Origin: Pseudomonadota bacterium
GTDB taxonomy: Bacteria; Desulfobacterota; Desulfobacteria; Desulfobacterales; RPRI01
Assembly: GCA_018901125.1 (NCBI GenBank)
Contig: JAHIFE010000185.1
Coordinates: 1 to 52,384, forward strand
DNA length: 52,384 nucleotides
Direction of reading: 5' to 3'
Below the pieces are notes generated by a model. That model was not told where the DNA came from and searched no databases. It saw nothing but the letters and a program-made list of their open reading frames with translations. The position numbers and the translations under genes were made by a program. Numbering within the stretch: the stretch's first letter is position 1; every line of letters begins with the position of its first letter. Below are positions 18,004-28,000 of this stretch, piece after piece.

Positions 18004-19257
18004 ATGAATCATTTTATTTATCGCGACAAAGAATTGTATTGTGAGAATGTGCCTGTAAGAAATATTGTGCAAAAGATAGGCACGCCTTTATATATCTATA
18101 GCCATGCTACACTGAAACGACACTTTAAAGCGTTTAACGATGCCTTTAAGGGTGTAAACAAGCTTGTCTGCTTTTCCGCAAAGGCTAATACAAACCTTGC
18201 TATATTAAGCCTGTTTTCAAAACTTGGAGGAGGGCTTGATATAGTTTCGGGAGGGGAACTCTACAGAGGATTAAAGGCCGGATATGCTTCAAGCAAAATA
18301 GTTTATTCGGGTGTAGGAAAGAGAATTGATGAGATAGATTATGCTCTTAAAATGGGAATACTGATGTTTAACGTCGAATCCTTAGAGGAGCTTGAGATTA
18401 TAAATCAGAGAGCGGGATTGCTGAAGAAAAAAGCGCCTGTAGCAATCAGAGTAAATCCTGATGTTGATCCCAAAACTCACCCATATATTTCAACAGGTAT
18501 GAAAAAGAATAAGTTCGGTATAAATATCGAAGCAGCCATGGAGGCATATAAAGTTGCAGCAAATCTTAAAAACATTAAGGTTATAGGCCTTGATTGTCAT
18601 ATAGGATCACAGATTACCCAAACAGGCCCGTTTAAGGACGCTCTTTACAGCTTAAAAACCATGATAAAAGATCTTACAGCTTGTAAAATCAATATAAAAT
18701 ATCTGGATTTAGGGGGAGGACTTGGAATAACTTATAATGAGGAAGAGCCCCCTGATCCTGTAGAATATGCAAATGCAATAAAAGAAGTAATAGGTGATAC
18801 CAAAGTTAAGCTGATTTTTGAGCCGGGAAGAGTAATTGTTGGAAATGCCGGAATACTGGTAACAAAGGTGCTTTACCGGAAATCAACGGGTGTTAAGGAA
18901 TTTGTTATTGTTGATGCAGGCATGAATGATCTTGTCCGCCCAACTCTATATGAGGCTTTCCATGCCATAAAACCGGTTATGGATTCGGATAATGAAGAGA
19001 TTAAAGCAGACATCGTGGGCCCTATTTGTGAAAGTGGTGATTTTTTAGCTCTTGACCGCAACATACAAAACGTTGAGCAGGGGGATCTTCTTGCTGTTAT
19101 GAGTTCGGGGGCATATGGTTTTGTGATGTCGTCAAATTATTGCTCAAGACTTAAGCTTGCCGAAGTAATGGTAAATGACGATAAGTTTCAGATTACAAGA
19201 AAACGGCAGAAATACGAGGACCTTACACGGGGCGAAATTATCCCTGATTTTGTATAA
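18004..19257 (+). CDS. lysA: Diaminopimelate decarboxylase
   Basis: About 417 residues from the ATG at 18004, chosen for its GGGAGA site; the frame is open nine codons upstream. A fold-III PLP enzyme making lysine from meso-diaminopimelate. CFSAKANTNLAILS carries the PLP Lys, LDIVSGGELYRGLKAG follows, GLDCHIGSQI has the conserved His, and LDLGGGLGI, FEPGRVIVGNAG and GPICESGDFLA (the CESGD motif with the active-site Cys) are all present. It opens the lysA-dapF-dapL group. Confidence 0.97.
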   Translation: MNHFIYRDKELYCENVPVRNIVQKIGTPLYIYSHATLKRHFKAFNDAFKGVNKLVCFSAKANTNLAILSLFSKLGGGLDIVSGGELYRGLKAGYASSKIVYSGVGKRIDEIDYALKMGILMFNVESLEELEIINQRAGLLKKKAPVAIRVNPDVDPKTHPYISTGMKKNKFGINIEAAMEAYKVAANLKNIKVIGLDCHIGSQITQTGPFKDALYSLKTMIKDLTACKINIKYLDLGGGLGITYNEEEPPDPVEYANAIKEVIGDTKVKLIFEPGRVIVGNAGILVTKVLYRKSTGVKEFVIVDAGMNDLVRPTLYEAFHAIKPVMDSDNEEIKADIVGPICESGDFLALDRNIQNVEQGDLLAVMSSGAYGFVMSSNYCSRLKLAEVMVNDDKFQITRKRQKYEDLTRGEIIPDFV

Positions 19258-19355
19258 GTGACGGGGGCAGGGATCTGAGGCCAGGAAATTTGTTGATAAT
19301 TTTATTGAAGCGAATAGCGGACATCGATATTCGCTATTTGCTATTCGAGCAGGAT

Positions 19356-20183
19356 ATGAAAAATATAAATTTTTTTAAAATGAGCGGAAGCGGCAACGAC
19401 TTTATTATAATTGACAACAGGGAAAATCTGATTGAAGACAAAGGCCTTACCTCTTTTATTACTAAGGTCTGTGCGCGAAGAATGTCTGTAGGCGCTGACG
19501 GGTTTATACTGATTGAAAATTGTGATTCGGCTGATTTTAAATGGCAATTTTTTAATTCGGATGGCAGCAGGGCCGAGATGTGCGGAAACGGTGCAAGATG
19601 TGCCGCCAGGTTTGCGTATATAAACAAGATTGCAGGTCCAAATATGTCTTTTGTAACCGATGCCGGTATGGTTCATGCCCAGGTAACCGATGGCAGGGTG
19701 AAAGTAAACATGATGGACCCTTCTTACTGTGAATATGATTATCAGATCTCCCTAAAAACCTGTCCGTTGAAGGTTTCAAGCTTAAATACCGGCGTTCCGC
19801 ATGTAGTTATTATGACAGATGATATTGAAGGTGTTGATGTTGCCGGTATAGGAAGAGAAATAAGATTTCATGAAAATTATGCTCCAGCCGGAACTAATGT
19901 AAATTTTATCAGCGGCGTAAAAAACAAAACAATCCATATCAGAACTTATGAAAGAGGCGTTGAAGGTGAAACTCTGGCATGCGGCACTGGTTCAATAGCA
20001 TCAGCTCTGGTTGCAGCCCGTAAATATAAAGTTGAGTCTCCGATAGATGTGATAACCAGAAGCAAAGGGGTTCTTACTATTCATTTTAAACAGGATAACG
20101 GCAGGTTTTATGATATTTATCTTGAAGGAGATGCCCGGCTCGTATACAAAGGTGAACTGGGAAAAGATGCTTGGCAATATTAA
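19356..20183 (+). CDS. dapF: Diaminopimelate epimerase
   Basis: The ATG at 19356 gives MKNINFFKMSGSGNDFIIID, the normal DapF opening; the open frame before it is not conserved. The enzyme interconverts LL- and meso-diaminopimelate using two cysteines without cofactor. The first is in AEMCGNGARCAARFAY and the second in LACGTGSIASALVAARKY. ERGVEGETLACGTGS is the PROSITE-like signature. Meso-DAP feeds both lysine (LysA) and peptidoglycan. Confidence 0.96.
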   Translation: MKNINFFKMSGSGNDFIIIDNRENLIEDKGLTSFITKVCARRMSVGADGFILIENCDSADFKWQFFNSDGSRAEMCGNGARCAARFAYINKIAGPNMSFVTDAGMVHAQVTDGRVKVNMMDPSYCEYDYQISLKTCPLKVSSLNTGVPHVVIMTDDIEGVDVAGIGREIRFHENYAPAGTNVNFISGVKNKTIHIRTYERGVEGETLACGTGSIASALVAARKYKVESPIDVITRSKGVLTIHFKQDNGRFYDIYLEGDARLVYKGELGKDAWQY

Positions 20184-20213
20184 TTATTTTAACAAAGGGA
20201 TGATGTTTGCAAT

Positions 20214-21383
20214 ATGATTACGATCGAAAAATCTGAAAGACTGAAAAATCTTCCTCCATATCTGTTTAAGGAAATCGACAGGCAGAAGGATGAAGTTAAA
20301 AAACGTGGTGTGGATATAATAAGTCTTGGAGTAGGCGATCCGGATATGCCCACGCCTCCTCATATAATCGAAGCTTTACAGAAAGCAGCAATGGATCCGC
20401 AAAATCATAAGTATCCTTCATATACCGGAATGGATGAGTTCAACAATGCGGTTGCAAGATGGTATAAGAAAAGATTTAATGTATCTCTTGATTCAGCTAA
20501 AGAAGTTGTTACACTCATTGGATCTAAAGAAGGTATTGCACATATTCCGCTTGCATTTATTAATCAGGGAGATATAGCGCTTATGTCAAGCCCTGGTTAT
20601 CCTGTGTATAATGTAGGAGTTCAGTTTGCAGGGGGTAAATCCTATTTTATGGATTTAAAGAAGGAAAATGATTTTCTTCCTGATCTTGATGCCATTCCTG
20701 ATGATATTGCAAAAAAAGCAAAACTGATGTTTATCAATTATCCTAATAATCCGACTTCCGCTGTTGCAACAGACGAATTTTTTAAAGAAGTAGTTCGATA
20801 TGCACAGAAAAATAACATCATAATATGCCATGATGCAGCTTATACTGAAATGGCATTTGATGGTTACAAACCAGCCAGTTTTCTTGAAACAGAAGGTGCC
20901 AAAGAAGTTGGTATTGAATTTCATTCACTTTCAAAGACCTATAATATGACAGGGTGGCGCCTGGGATTTGCGGTGGGAAGACCGGAAGTGATTGATGGAC
21001 TCGGACAGATCAAGAGCAATATAGATTCAGGGGCATTTCAGGCCGTCCAGATTGCAGGCATTGCCGCTCTTGATGGAGACCAGTCATGTGTGGATGAGTT
21101 TAATCTGGAATATACAAAGCGCCGCGATATTCTGGTGGACGGCTTAACAGAACTTGGATTTTCGGTTAATAAGCCGCGTGCTACTTTTTACGTGTGGGTT
21201 GAGGTTCCAAAGGGTTACACATCAGCGCAGTTTACAAGCCTTCTGCTGTCAAAAACGGGTATAGTTGTAACTCCCGGAAACGGGTTCGGATCTGCCGGAG
21301 AAGGTTATATCCGTATGGCTCTTACGGTTGGACAAGAGAGGATGAAAGAAGTCGTTGAACGAATCCGATCTGTTGAGTTTTAA
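20214..21383 (+). CDS. dapL: LL-diaminopimelate aminotransferase
   Basis: 389 residues, a class-I PLP aminotransferase. VDIISLGVGDPDMPTPPHII and YPSYTGMDEFNNAVARWY are typical of DapL. The PLP Asp region is MFINYPNNPTSA with ICHDAAYTEMAFDG, the Schiff-base Lys is in FHSLSKTYNMTGWR, and the tail Arg is in EGYIRMALT. DapL makes LL-DAP directly from tetrahydrodipicolinate, bypassing dapD/C/E; its presence beside lysA and dapF indicates this route. The end overlaps folK by 29 bases. Confidence 0.94.
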   Translation: MITIEKSERLKNLPPYLFKEIDRQKDEVKKRGVDIISLGVGDPDMPTPPHIIEALQKAAMDPQNHKYPSYTGMDEFNNAVARWYKKRFNVSLDSAKEVVTLIGSKEGIAHIPLAFINQGDIALMSSPGYPVYNVGVQFAGGKSYFMDLKKENDFLPDLDAIPDDIAKKAKLMFINYPNNPTSAVATDEFFKEVVRYAQKNNIIICHDAAYTEMAFDGYKPASFLETEGAKEVGIEFHSLSKTYNMTGWRLGFAVGRPEVIDGLGQIKSNIDSGAFQAVQIAGIAALDGDQSCVDEFNLEYTKRRDILVDGLTELGFSVNKPRATFYVWVEVPKGYTSAQFTSLLLSKTGIVVTPGNGFGSAGEGYIRMALTVGQERMKEVVERIRSVEF

Positions 21384-21906
21384 TCCTTGCAGCTTAACCG
21401 GTATTATTGATGTGGAAAGACACACTGCGTATATTTCAGTCGGCTCCAACATTGGAGATAAGCTTCTAAACTGCAAAAAAGGTGTAGAAGTGCTGACTGA
21501 TTTGGGAGTTGTTGCGATTATAGCATGGTCACACTTTTATAAGACTTCTCCTGTTGATTATAAAGATCAGGACTGGTTTGTAAACGCCGTTGTAAAGGTT
21601 GAAACCATACTGAAACCTGCAGATCTTTTAAAAGAGATAGTTTCAGTTCAGCATAATGCCGGACGCATATATGACAAAGTGCGCTTTGGCCCGCGCATTC
21701 TTGATCTTGACATTATATTGTATGACGATTTGGTTATAGATTCACCGGGGCTGACTATCCCGCATCCCAGGATGCATAAAAGGCTGTTTGTGTTAAAACC
21801 TCTTTGCGATATAGATTCATCGGTTATTCATCCTGTTTTGAAAAAAGATATAAAATGGCTGCTCGATAGTCTGGATGATAATGAACAGGAGATAATTAGA
21901 TATTAA
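21355..21906 (+). CDS. folK: 2-amino-4-hydroxy-6-hydroxymethyldihydropteridine pyrophosphokinase
   Basis: HPPK of folate synthesis. The frame begins with a TTG inside the dapL 3' end; a GTG at 21412 is an alternative nearer the conserved part. TAYISVGSNIGDKLLNCKKG is the N-terminal signature, DWFVNAVVKVET follows, and RFGPRILDLDIILYDDLVI with the Asp pair that binds Mg-ATP is the family motif. IPHPRMHKRLFVLKPLCDI closes the fold. The deep overlap with dapL suggests translational coupling, although the products are unrelated. Confidence 0.93.
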   Translation: MNESDLLSFNPCSLTGIIDVERHTAYISVGSNIGDKLLNCKKGVEVLTDLGVVAIIAWSHFYKTSPVDYKDQDWFVNAVVKVETILKPADLLKEIVSVQHNAGRIYDKVRFGPRILDLDIILYDDLVIDSPGLTIPHPRMHKRLFVLKPLCDIDSSVIHPVLKKDIKWLLDSLDDNEQEIIRY

Positions 21907-21935
21907 CAGTCTGATATGAATGCGTTAAATTTGCG

Positions 21936-22193
21936 ATGAAATTAATAATATATATTTTATTTGTATTTTTTGTATATAAAATTTCTAAATACTTGCTGAC
22001 CCCTTCAGTGTCTTCAAAAAGGAAAGTTTATCGCAATGCTGATGCTGCGGATGATTTAATGATAAAGGATCCGGTTTGTGAAGTATATTTTCTCAAAAAA
22101 GACGGTATATTTCTGAATTTTGGTGGCAAGGAGATGTTCTTTTGCAGTCCGGAATGCAGGGATAAGTTTGTTAAGCTGAATTCGAATAAATAA
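21936..22193 (+). CDS. Small membrane-anchored YHS/TRASH-like metal-site protein
   Basis: 85 residues. An N-terminal hydrophobic helix (IIYILFVFFVYKISKYLL) is followed by a short linker. The C-terminal domain of YHS/TRASH type has MIKDPVCEVYFLKKDG and FGGKEMFFCSPECRDKF, with three cysteines placed for metal binding. Such PP0621-like proteins are frequent but uncharacterised. The stop TAA is directly followed by a MITE-like element and is part of its 4-bp target duplication. Confidence 0.75.
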   Translation: MKLIIYILFVFFVYKISKYLLTPSVSSKRKVYRNADAADDLMIKDPVCEVYFLKKDGIFLNFGGKEMFFCSPECRDKFVKLNSNK

Positions 22194-22194
22194 C

Positions 22195-22336
22195 GAGCCA
22201 GTTTCAAAACGTCCCATTTTGGCCGATCTCTGCGTTGGGCGAAAATTTTAATCCTCGAAATACTACATGTATTCCTGCGGTTAAAATTTTCACCCGCCTT
22301 GACTTTGACCAAACTGAAACGTTTTGAAAGTGGCTC
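22195..22336. mobile_element. 142-bp MITE-like palindromic element, copy 1
   Basis: Ends are GAGCCA and TGGCTC. The terminal inverted repeats match at 17 of 18 bases and the whole element is an imperfect palindrome, with the AAAATTTTAA / TTAAAATTTT pair around the centre. It is flanked by a 4-bp direct duplication TAAC (22191-22194 and 22337-22340). No ORF. Other copies: 23845-23986 (opposite orientation) and 35762-35903 (same orientation). Confidence 0.88.
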
Positions 22337-22370
22337 TAACGTATGAATTGTGGTATAAGGAGGATTCGTT

Positions 22371-23024
22371 ATGAAGTTTTTTATTGATACGGCAAACATT
22401 GATGAAATAAAAGAAGCAAACAGTATGGGGATGGTAGATGGGGTTACAACCAATCCGTCTCTCATTGCCAGAGAGGGGCGTGTTTTAGAAGAAGTTATAG
22501 AAGAGATCTGCAAGATTGTTGACGGACCTATAAGCGCTGAGGTTATAAGCCTTGATGCAAAGAATATGATAAAGGAAGCTAATCAGCTATCATTAATCCA
22601 CAAGAATGTAGTTGTAAAGATTCCCATGACGGTTGATGGCCTCAAAGCTGTGAGAAAGCTAACGGAGGAAGGGATAAAAACGAATGTTACTTTGATTTTC
22701 TCGCCTCTTCAGGCTTTAATGGCTGCAAAAGCCGGTGCGACTTATGTGAGCCCTTTTGTGGGGCGCCTTGACGATATCTCACATGATGGTCTTTTACTGG
22801 TTGAGCAGATCGTCGATATATACAGCAACTACGCTTTCGAAACGGAAATTATTGTTGCAAGCGTGCGTGATCCTCTTCATGTTCTTGAATCTGCTTTACT
22901 TGGGGCAGACATTGCTACTATTCCGTTTAATGTTCTGGCAAAGCTTGCTTCCCATCCGCTTACGGATAAGGGTATAAAGTCTTTTCTTGATGACTGGAAG
23001 AAATCGAAAAAAACAAAAAAATAA
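22371..23024 (+). CDS. Transaldolase-family aldolase (TalC/FSA type)
   Basis: 217 residues, the short transaldolase subfamily. [20 protein letters not shown] and [16 protein letters not shown] form the N-terminal signature, the Schiff-base Lys is in [16 protein letters not shown], and [20 protein letters not shown] with SPFVGRLDD follow. It acts in the nonoxidative pentose phosphate pathway or as a fructose-6-phosphate aldolase; sequence alone does not separate these well. A strong AAGGAGG site precedes the ATG. The stop overlaps the pgsA start by one base. Confidence 0.93.
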   Translation: MKFFIDTANIDEIKEANSMGMVDGVTTNPSLIAREGRVLEEVIEEICKIVDGPISAEVISLDAKNMIKEANQLSLIHKNVVVKIPMTVDGLKAVRKLTEEGIKTNVTLIFSPLQALMAAKAGATYVSPFVGRLDDISHDGLLLVEQIVDIYSNYAFETEIIVASVRDPLHVLESALLGADIATIPFNVLAKLASHPLTDKGIKSFLDDWKKSKKTKK

Positions 23025-23608
23025 TGTTTTCGGATAATGGAATGACGAATAGCAGCAGGATTCTTTATATACTGAAACATCCAAACAGCTTGACAATATA
23101 CAGAATGGCTGCAATTCCTGCAATTGTAGTATTTCTGCTGTTTCAAAACAAATATTTCACTTTGATTGCAGCACTGCTCTTTAGTGCTGCGGCTATTACC
23201 GATTATCTTGACGGTTATCTGGCAAGGCGATGGGGGCTTGTTTCAAATATAGGCAAATTCATGGATCCCCTTGCCGATAAGCTTCTTGTATCATGTTCCT
23301 GCATAATGATGGCTTCTTTTGGCTGGATACCTGCCTGGGTTGTTTGTATTATTATCGGACGCGAGCTTGCGGTAACCGGTTTGAGAAGCATTATTGCAGA
23401 ACACGGTCAGGACGTAGGGGCCTCAAAACTCGGAAAATATAAAACCGGTTTTCAGATAGCTGCTATTATTCCTCTTTTGATGCATTATCCATATTTGGGT
23501 ATCAATTTCCATGCGATAGGAATGTTCTTTCTCTGGATAGCGCTTGTTATGACTGTCTGGTCCGGATTAGATTATTTCGTTCACTTCTGGAAGCTATTTA
23601 AAAAGTAG
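23024..23608 (+). CDS. pgsA: CDP-diacylglycerol-glycerol-3-phosphate 3-phosphatidyltransferase
   Basis: 194 residues of integral membrane protein. The CDP-alcohol phosphatidyltransferase signature D-x2-D-G-x2-A-R-x8-G-x3-D-x3-D is complete: ITDYLDGYLARRWGLVSNIG followed by KFMDPLADK. LTIYRMAAIPAI and GRELAVTGLRSIIAEHGQ (GRE-x2-TxLR) are PgsA-specific. It makes phosphatidylglycerophosphate, the precursor of phosphatidylglycerol and cardiolipin, in the inner membrane. Four to five hydrophobic helices are visible. Confidence 0.94.
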   Translation: MFSDNGMTNSSRILYILKHPNSLTIYRMAAIPAIVVFLLFQNKYFTLIAALLFSAAAITDYLDGYLARRWGLVSNIGKFMDPLADKLLVSCSCIMMASFGWIPAWVVCIIIGRELAVTGLRSIIAEHGQDVGASKLGKYKTGFQIAAIIPLLMHYPYLGINFHAIGMFFLWIALVMTVWSGLDYFVHFWKLFKK

Positions 23609-23844
23609 ATTTTGATGCACTAAGAGTGAGCATCTTCGCTACCCGGTTGCTTCATAATAAAATGTTATCGAATGATGAGAATAGTGAAGATAACATTGAC
23701 TCATTCAATCATATTTTAATCACGCTTGAGTAATATTTTATATAATGCAGTTAGCTTTTTACAAGCCATCAATTTTATTTCTTGAACAAAAAAGTATGCA
23801 TGTTATACTAAAATTTATTTGTTATGTTAATTTTTAAACAGAAT
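23609..23844. other. Intergenic AT-rich region before MITE copy 2
   Basis: No ORF or RNA gene was recognised. Together with the MITE it makes a 417-base gap between pgsA and pyrR. Confidence 0.4.
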
Positions 23845-23986
23845 GAGCCACTTTCAAAACGTTTCAGTTTGGTCAAGGTCAAGGCGGGTGAAAATTTTAA
23901 CCGCAGGAATACATTTAGTATTTCGAGGATTAAAATTTTCTCCCAACGCAGAGATCGGCCAAAATGGGACGTTTTGAAACTGGCTC
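23845..23986. mobile_element. 142-bp MITE-like palindromic element, copy 2 (inverted)
   Basis: Same element as at 22195-22336 in the reverse orientation, again GAGCCA to TGGCTC. It is flanked by a 5-bp direct duplication AGAAT (23840-23844 and 23987-23991). With copy 1 it brackets the transaldolase-pgsA pair as inverted repeats. Confidence 0.88.
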
Positions 23987-24025
23987 AGAATAATTAAACA
24001 TATCAAACATTCAGGTACCTGAAAA

Positions 24026-24565
24026 ATGATGAAAAATACACATCCCATACTGGATGCAGCGGATATAGAACGTATTATCACAAGAATGACCCATGAAATT
24101 CTTGAAGTTCATAAAGGCGCCAAAAACTTCTCGCTTATAGGAATTCAAACCCGCGGCGTTTTTCTGGCCAAAAGGATACAGGCATTAATAAAGAAAATCG
24201 AGGGTATCGAAATACCTGCGGGAACTGTTGATATCACTCTTTACCGTGATGACTGGACCAGAATAAGCCATAATCCCGTAGTTCAGGCTACCGATATTTT
24301 CTTCTCCATTGACGGAAAACAGGTTGTACTGGTGGATGATGTTTTGTTTACAGGCAGGACAATAAGAGCTGCTATGGATGCAATTATGGACTATGGAAGA
24401 CCGGATCGTATCCAGCTTGCAGTACTTGTAGACAGGGGACACAGAGAGCTTCCTATTCAGGCAAATTATGTTGGCAAACACATTCCAACAGGTTTGCTCG
24501 AAACCATAAACGTGCTTTTGTCCGAGTACGACGGTATAGACAAAGTTGTTCTGGAAAATAAATAA
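24026..24565 (+). CDS. pyrR: PyrR-type regulator / uracil phosphoribosyltransferase
   Basis: 179 residues. The phosphoribosyltransferase PRPP loop is VVLVDDVLFTGRTIRAAMDA. FSLIGIQTRGVFLAKRIQ and VDITLYRDDWTRIS, followed later by LAVLVDRGHRELPIQANYVG and KHIPT, are PyrR hallmarks. In Gram-positives PyrR binds pyr mRNA and controls attenuation; in this lineage the regulatory target is unclear, and no pyr biosynthetic gene is in this window. It is followed after 3 bases by moaB. Confidence 0.92.
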   Translation: MMKNTHPILDAADIERIITRMTHEILEVHKGAKNFSLIGIQTRGVFLAKRIQALIKKIEGIEIPAGTVDITLYRDDWTRISHNPVVQATDIFFSIDGKQVVLVDDVLFTGRTIRAAMDAIMDYGRPDRIQLAVLVDRGHRELPIQANYVGKHIPTGLLETINVLLSEYDGIDKVVLENK

Positions 24566-24568
24566 ATT

Positions 24569-25075
24569 ATGGGCGTTAAAGATCATAAAAAACATGCCCC
24601 GAAAAGAATAAAAGTCGGTGTTATATCCGTTTCATCAACAAGAACTGAAAAAACCGATGAAAGTGGAAGCTGGATAAAAAAACTGGCGATTAAAGAGGGG
24701 CATGATATAATATTCTATCAGGTCGTACCTGATGATATATATAAAATAGCAGAGACTGTCAAAGTAGCTGTTTTTGAGCAAAAAGTTCAGGCGCTCCTGT
24801 TGACCGGAGGCACCGGAATAAGCAGCAAAGATGTTACAATTGAATCGGTTCGCCCCTTGTTTGAAAAGGAGCTGACAGCTTTCGGGCCTATATTCAGCCA
24901 GCTTAGTTTCGAAGAAATAGATTCGGCAGCGCTGTTATCCCGAGCCACAGCAGGAATTATAGGAAGCGCCATTGTTTTTTGTATGCCGGGGAGTTTAAAA
25001 GCCTGCAAGCTTGCTTGTAAAGCCCTGATTTTTCCGGAACTTGGGCATCTTGTAAAACATATCATGGAAGGATAG
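24569..25075 (+). CDS. Molybdenum cofactor biosynthesis protein MoaB-like
   Basis: 168 residues of MoaB/MogA fold (molybdopterin-binding domain). KVGVISVSSTRTEKTDESGS is the N-terminal motif. ALLLTGGTGISSKDVTIESV is the TGGTG loop that binds molybdopterin. LSFEEIDSAALLSRATAGII and VFCMPGSLKACKLACKAL, with FPELGHL at the end, complete the fold. It probably adenylylates molybdopterin, like MogA, or is the inactive MoaB form. The gene is packed between pyrR and the glycogen debranching gene, both within 7 bases, indicating cotranscription. Confidence 0.88.
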   Translation: MGVKDHKKHAPKRIKVGVISVSSTRTEKTDESGSWIKKLAIKEGHDIIFYQVVPDDIYKIAETVKVAVFEQKVQALLLTGGTGISSKDVTIESVRPLFEKELTAFGPIFSQLSFEEIDSAALLSRATAGIIGSAIVFCMPGSLKACKLACKALIFPELGHLVKHIMEG

Positions 25076-25081
25076 CGCTTC

Positions 25082-28000
25082 ATGGGAAATATAGTCCGGG
25101 TATCCCAGAATCCTTTCCCCGGAACTCATATTTTGATGTTTCGGGGCGATGCGCAGACTATTACTCTTACTATCTCAGACCCTCTCAATGGAAAAGCTTG
25201 GCTTCGTACAAACATAGGTCAAGCAAAAACCTCAAGAAACGAAATAATAAGAGAGGTATTTCACGATGAACCTCCTCTTGGAAGAGACTGGTTTGACCTT
25301 CCAATGAAAAAAATCGATGAACTGACTTTTAGCATTACAGTGCCTCTTTGCGAAGTCGGGCATTTTGAAGCCAAATGTTATTTTCTGAAAAAAGATGATG
25401 TTGATCCAATCTGGCCTGACGGTCCCAATACCACAATAAATGTAGAACCTGCCGCAACCTGTTGTGCCAATATTATTTACAATGCTTTTGTACGGCAATT
25501 CGGACCCAATAAAGAAGGCAGGGGAGCTGCTGATCCAACACAAGTTAACTGGATACAAAACCTTGATGCAAAAGGATATACAGTAATTCCTCAGTCGGGC
25601 AAGTTTCGCGATCTCATCCGTGAACTTGATTTTATTATCGGAAAGCTGGGCTGCAGAGCTATTCAGCTTCTTCCTATTAACCCTACTCCTACAACATACG
25701 CCCGCATGGGCCGTTTCGGCAGTCCATATGCAGCATTAAGTTTTACAGCCGTAGATTCTGCTTTAGCCGAATTCGACACCAAAGCAACGCCGCTTGAACA
25801 GTTCATAGAGTTAGTTGATGCCATTCATGCCCGCAGTGCAAAAATTTTAATAGACATAGCAATCAATCATACCGGATGGGCAGCATCTTTGCATGAAACG
25901 AACCCTGAGTGGCTCGTGCGCAGCAAAGACGGCCATATTCAAGTTCCCGGTGCATGGGGTGTGCGCTGGGAAGATCTTACAATGCTAGATTATTCAAAGA
26001 AAGATTTGTGGGATTATATGGCGAACATATTTCTTACATGGTGCCGCAGAGGAGTTGACGGTTTCCGCTGCGATGCCGGTTATATGGTTCCACTTTCCGC
26101 ATGGCGGTTTATAGTAACATTAGTAAGGGAACAATTTCCTGATACCATTTTCTTTTTGGAAGGACTGGGAGGAAGAATGTCCGTTACCCGCGACATTTTA
26201 AACTTGGGTAATTTTAACCTTGCTTATTCCGAATTGTTTCAAAATTACGACCGGGGCCAGTTGGAACATTATCTTCCCGGCGCAACAGCCATCTCCTCTG
26301 AAGACGGTATTCTTCTCCATTTTGCCGAAACCCATGACAATAACAGGCTTGCTTCACGTTCCAAAACATATGCCAGAATGCGCACCACACTATGTGCTCT
26401 TCTATCTTATGAAGGATCTTTCGGTTTTGCAAATGGGGTTGAGTGGTTTGCTACAGAAAAAATTAATGTGCACGAAGCATCTTCTCTTAACTGGGGAGCA
26501 GAAGATAACCAGGTTGATCATTTAAAGACACTTTCAAATATCCTTAAGGCTCACCCCGCCTTTTTTAACAAAACAGAATTGAGCTTGATCCAGCATGGCG
26601 AGGGAAATCATATTGTTCTTTTTCGCAACAATATTCCAACCGGCAAGAAACTGCTTATAGTTGCAAATCTCGATGATAACAATCAAACTCTTGCCTCATG
26701 GGATGCAAAAAAGGCCGGGATCAAGGAAACAACATATATTGACCTTCTTACATCAGAAAAAATTCATGTTGAATCCAGTAGCAATTATAACTCATACTTT
26801 CTTAATCCAGGCATGGTGCTATGCCTTACAAACGATGAAAATGATCTTGATCTTATAAAAATTAATGCTGAAAGAGATTTCATTGTACCTGAAAAAGTTG
26901 CAAAACAGAAAATGAATGCGAAGGCGCTTGATATTTTAAGAATATATAACGGAAATAACGATATAGGCGATTTCGATATCGAAAATGCATCAAACTCTCT
27001 CGCCGATAATCCAATAGAATATTGCCGGCGCCTCAATCCGTTTTCCGGTGAAACCAGAGTAAAAGTATGGAACTGGCCCAAAGATGTCAGGCGGGAAATC
27101 ATGATACCGCCCTCATATTTTCTTATGGTAGTTGCGGATAAACCCTTTCAGGCCTTGATAGCAGACGGGAATTTTATCTTAGCAAATGAAGAAAGCCTGC
27201 CTCGATCAGATGGTTTATTTTTTGCGCTGTTCTCTCCTCTTCAAACTCCTTTAAAGCATCAACAACTGGTTTTGAAACTTACAGTTTACGAGTCAGGACA
27301 GGCAAAACACGTACAAGCGCCCCTTCTTTATCTATCGGAACCGGAAGAAGTCAGACTCAAAAGGGTGTTCAGTCGTTCCCAATTGCTTAAAAATCCAATC
27401 GGCATGCTTGATACGAACGGACGCGGTGCAATGTTGCATGTCCCTGTATTCTGGGGCACCTTGAATAGTAAATATGATGCTATTCTTGCAGCAAATACCA
27501 GCAGTGAATATCCTGTAGACAGACTTGTTGCTTTCTCAAGGTGCCGGGCATGGGTAGTATTCCAGGGCTTTTCACAAGACGTCTGTTCGGATTGTTTCGA
27601 TTCCTTTGAATTTGATTACAAAGACGGCGGTCTCTGGCGCTATCGTATACCAACAAGCCAGGGGGAACATATTCATCTTAATATTAGACTTCACATGGTA
27701 AATGGTGAAAATTCAGTACGTATTGTTTTTACCCGTCCATATTCAAATAATCAGGATAGAAATTTATCTGACGATAAGGTGATAAAGCTTATATTAAGAC
27801 CGGATATTGAATACAGAAATTTTCACGAAACGACCAAGGCTTTTAAAGGACCCGAACAGTTGTGGCCAGGTGCCGTGTCGTCAAAATCTTCCGGATTTAT
27901 GTTTGCGCCTGAGGCAGAATTCGGGCTTTTTATGGATATATCAAAAGGCAATTTTTCTTTTGAACCCGAATGGCAGTATATGATCTTCAGATCTTTAGAA

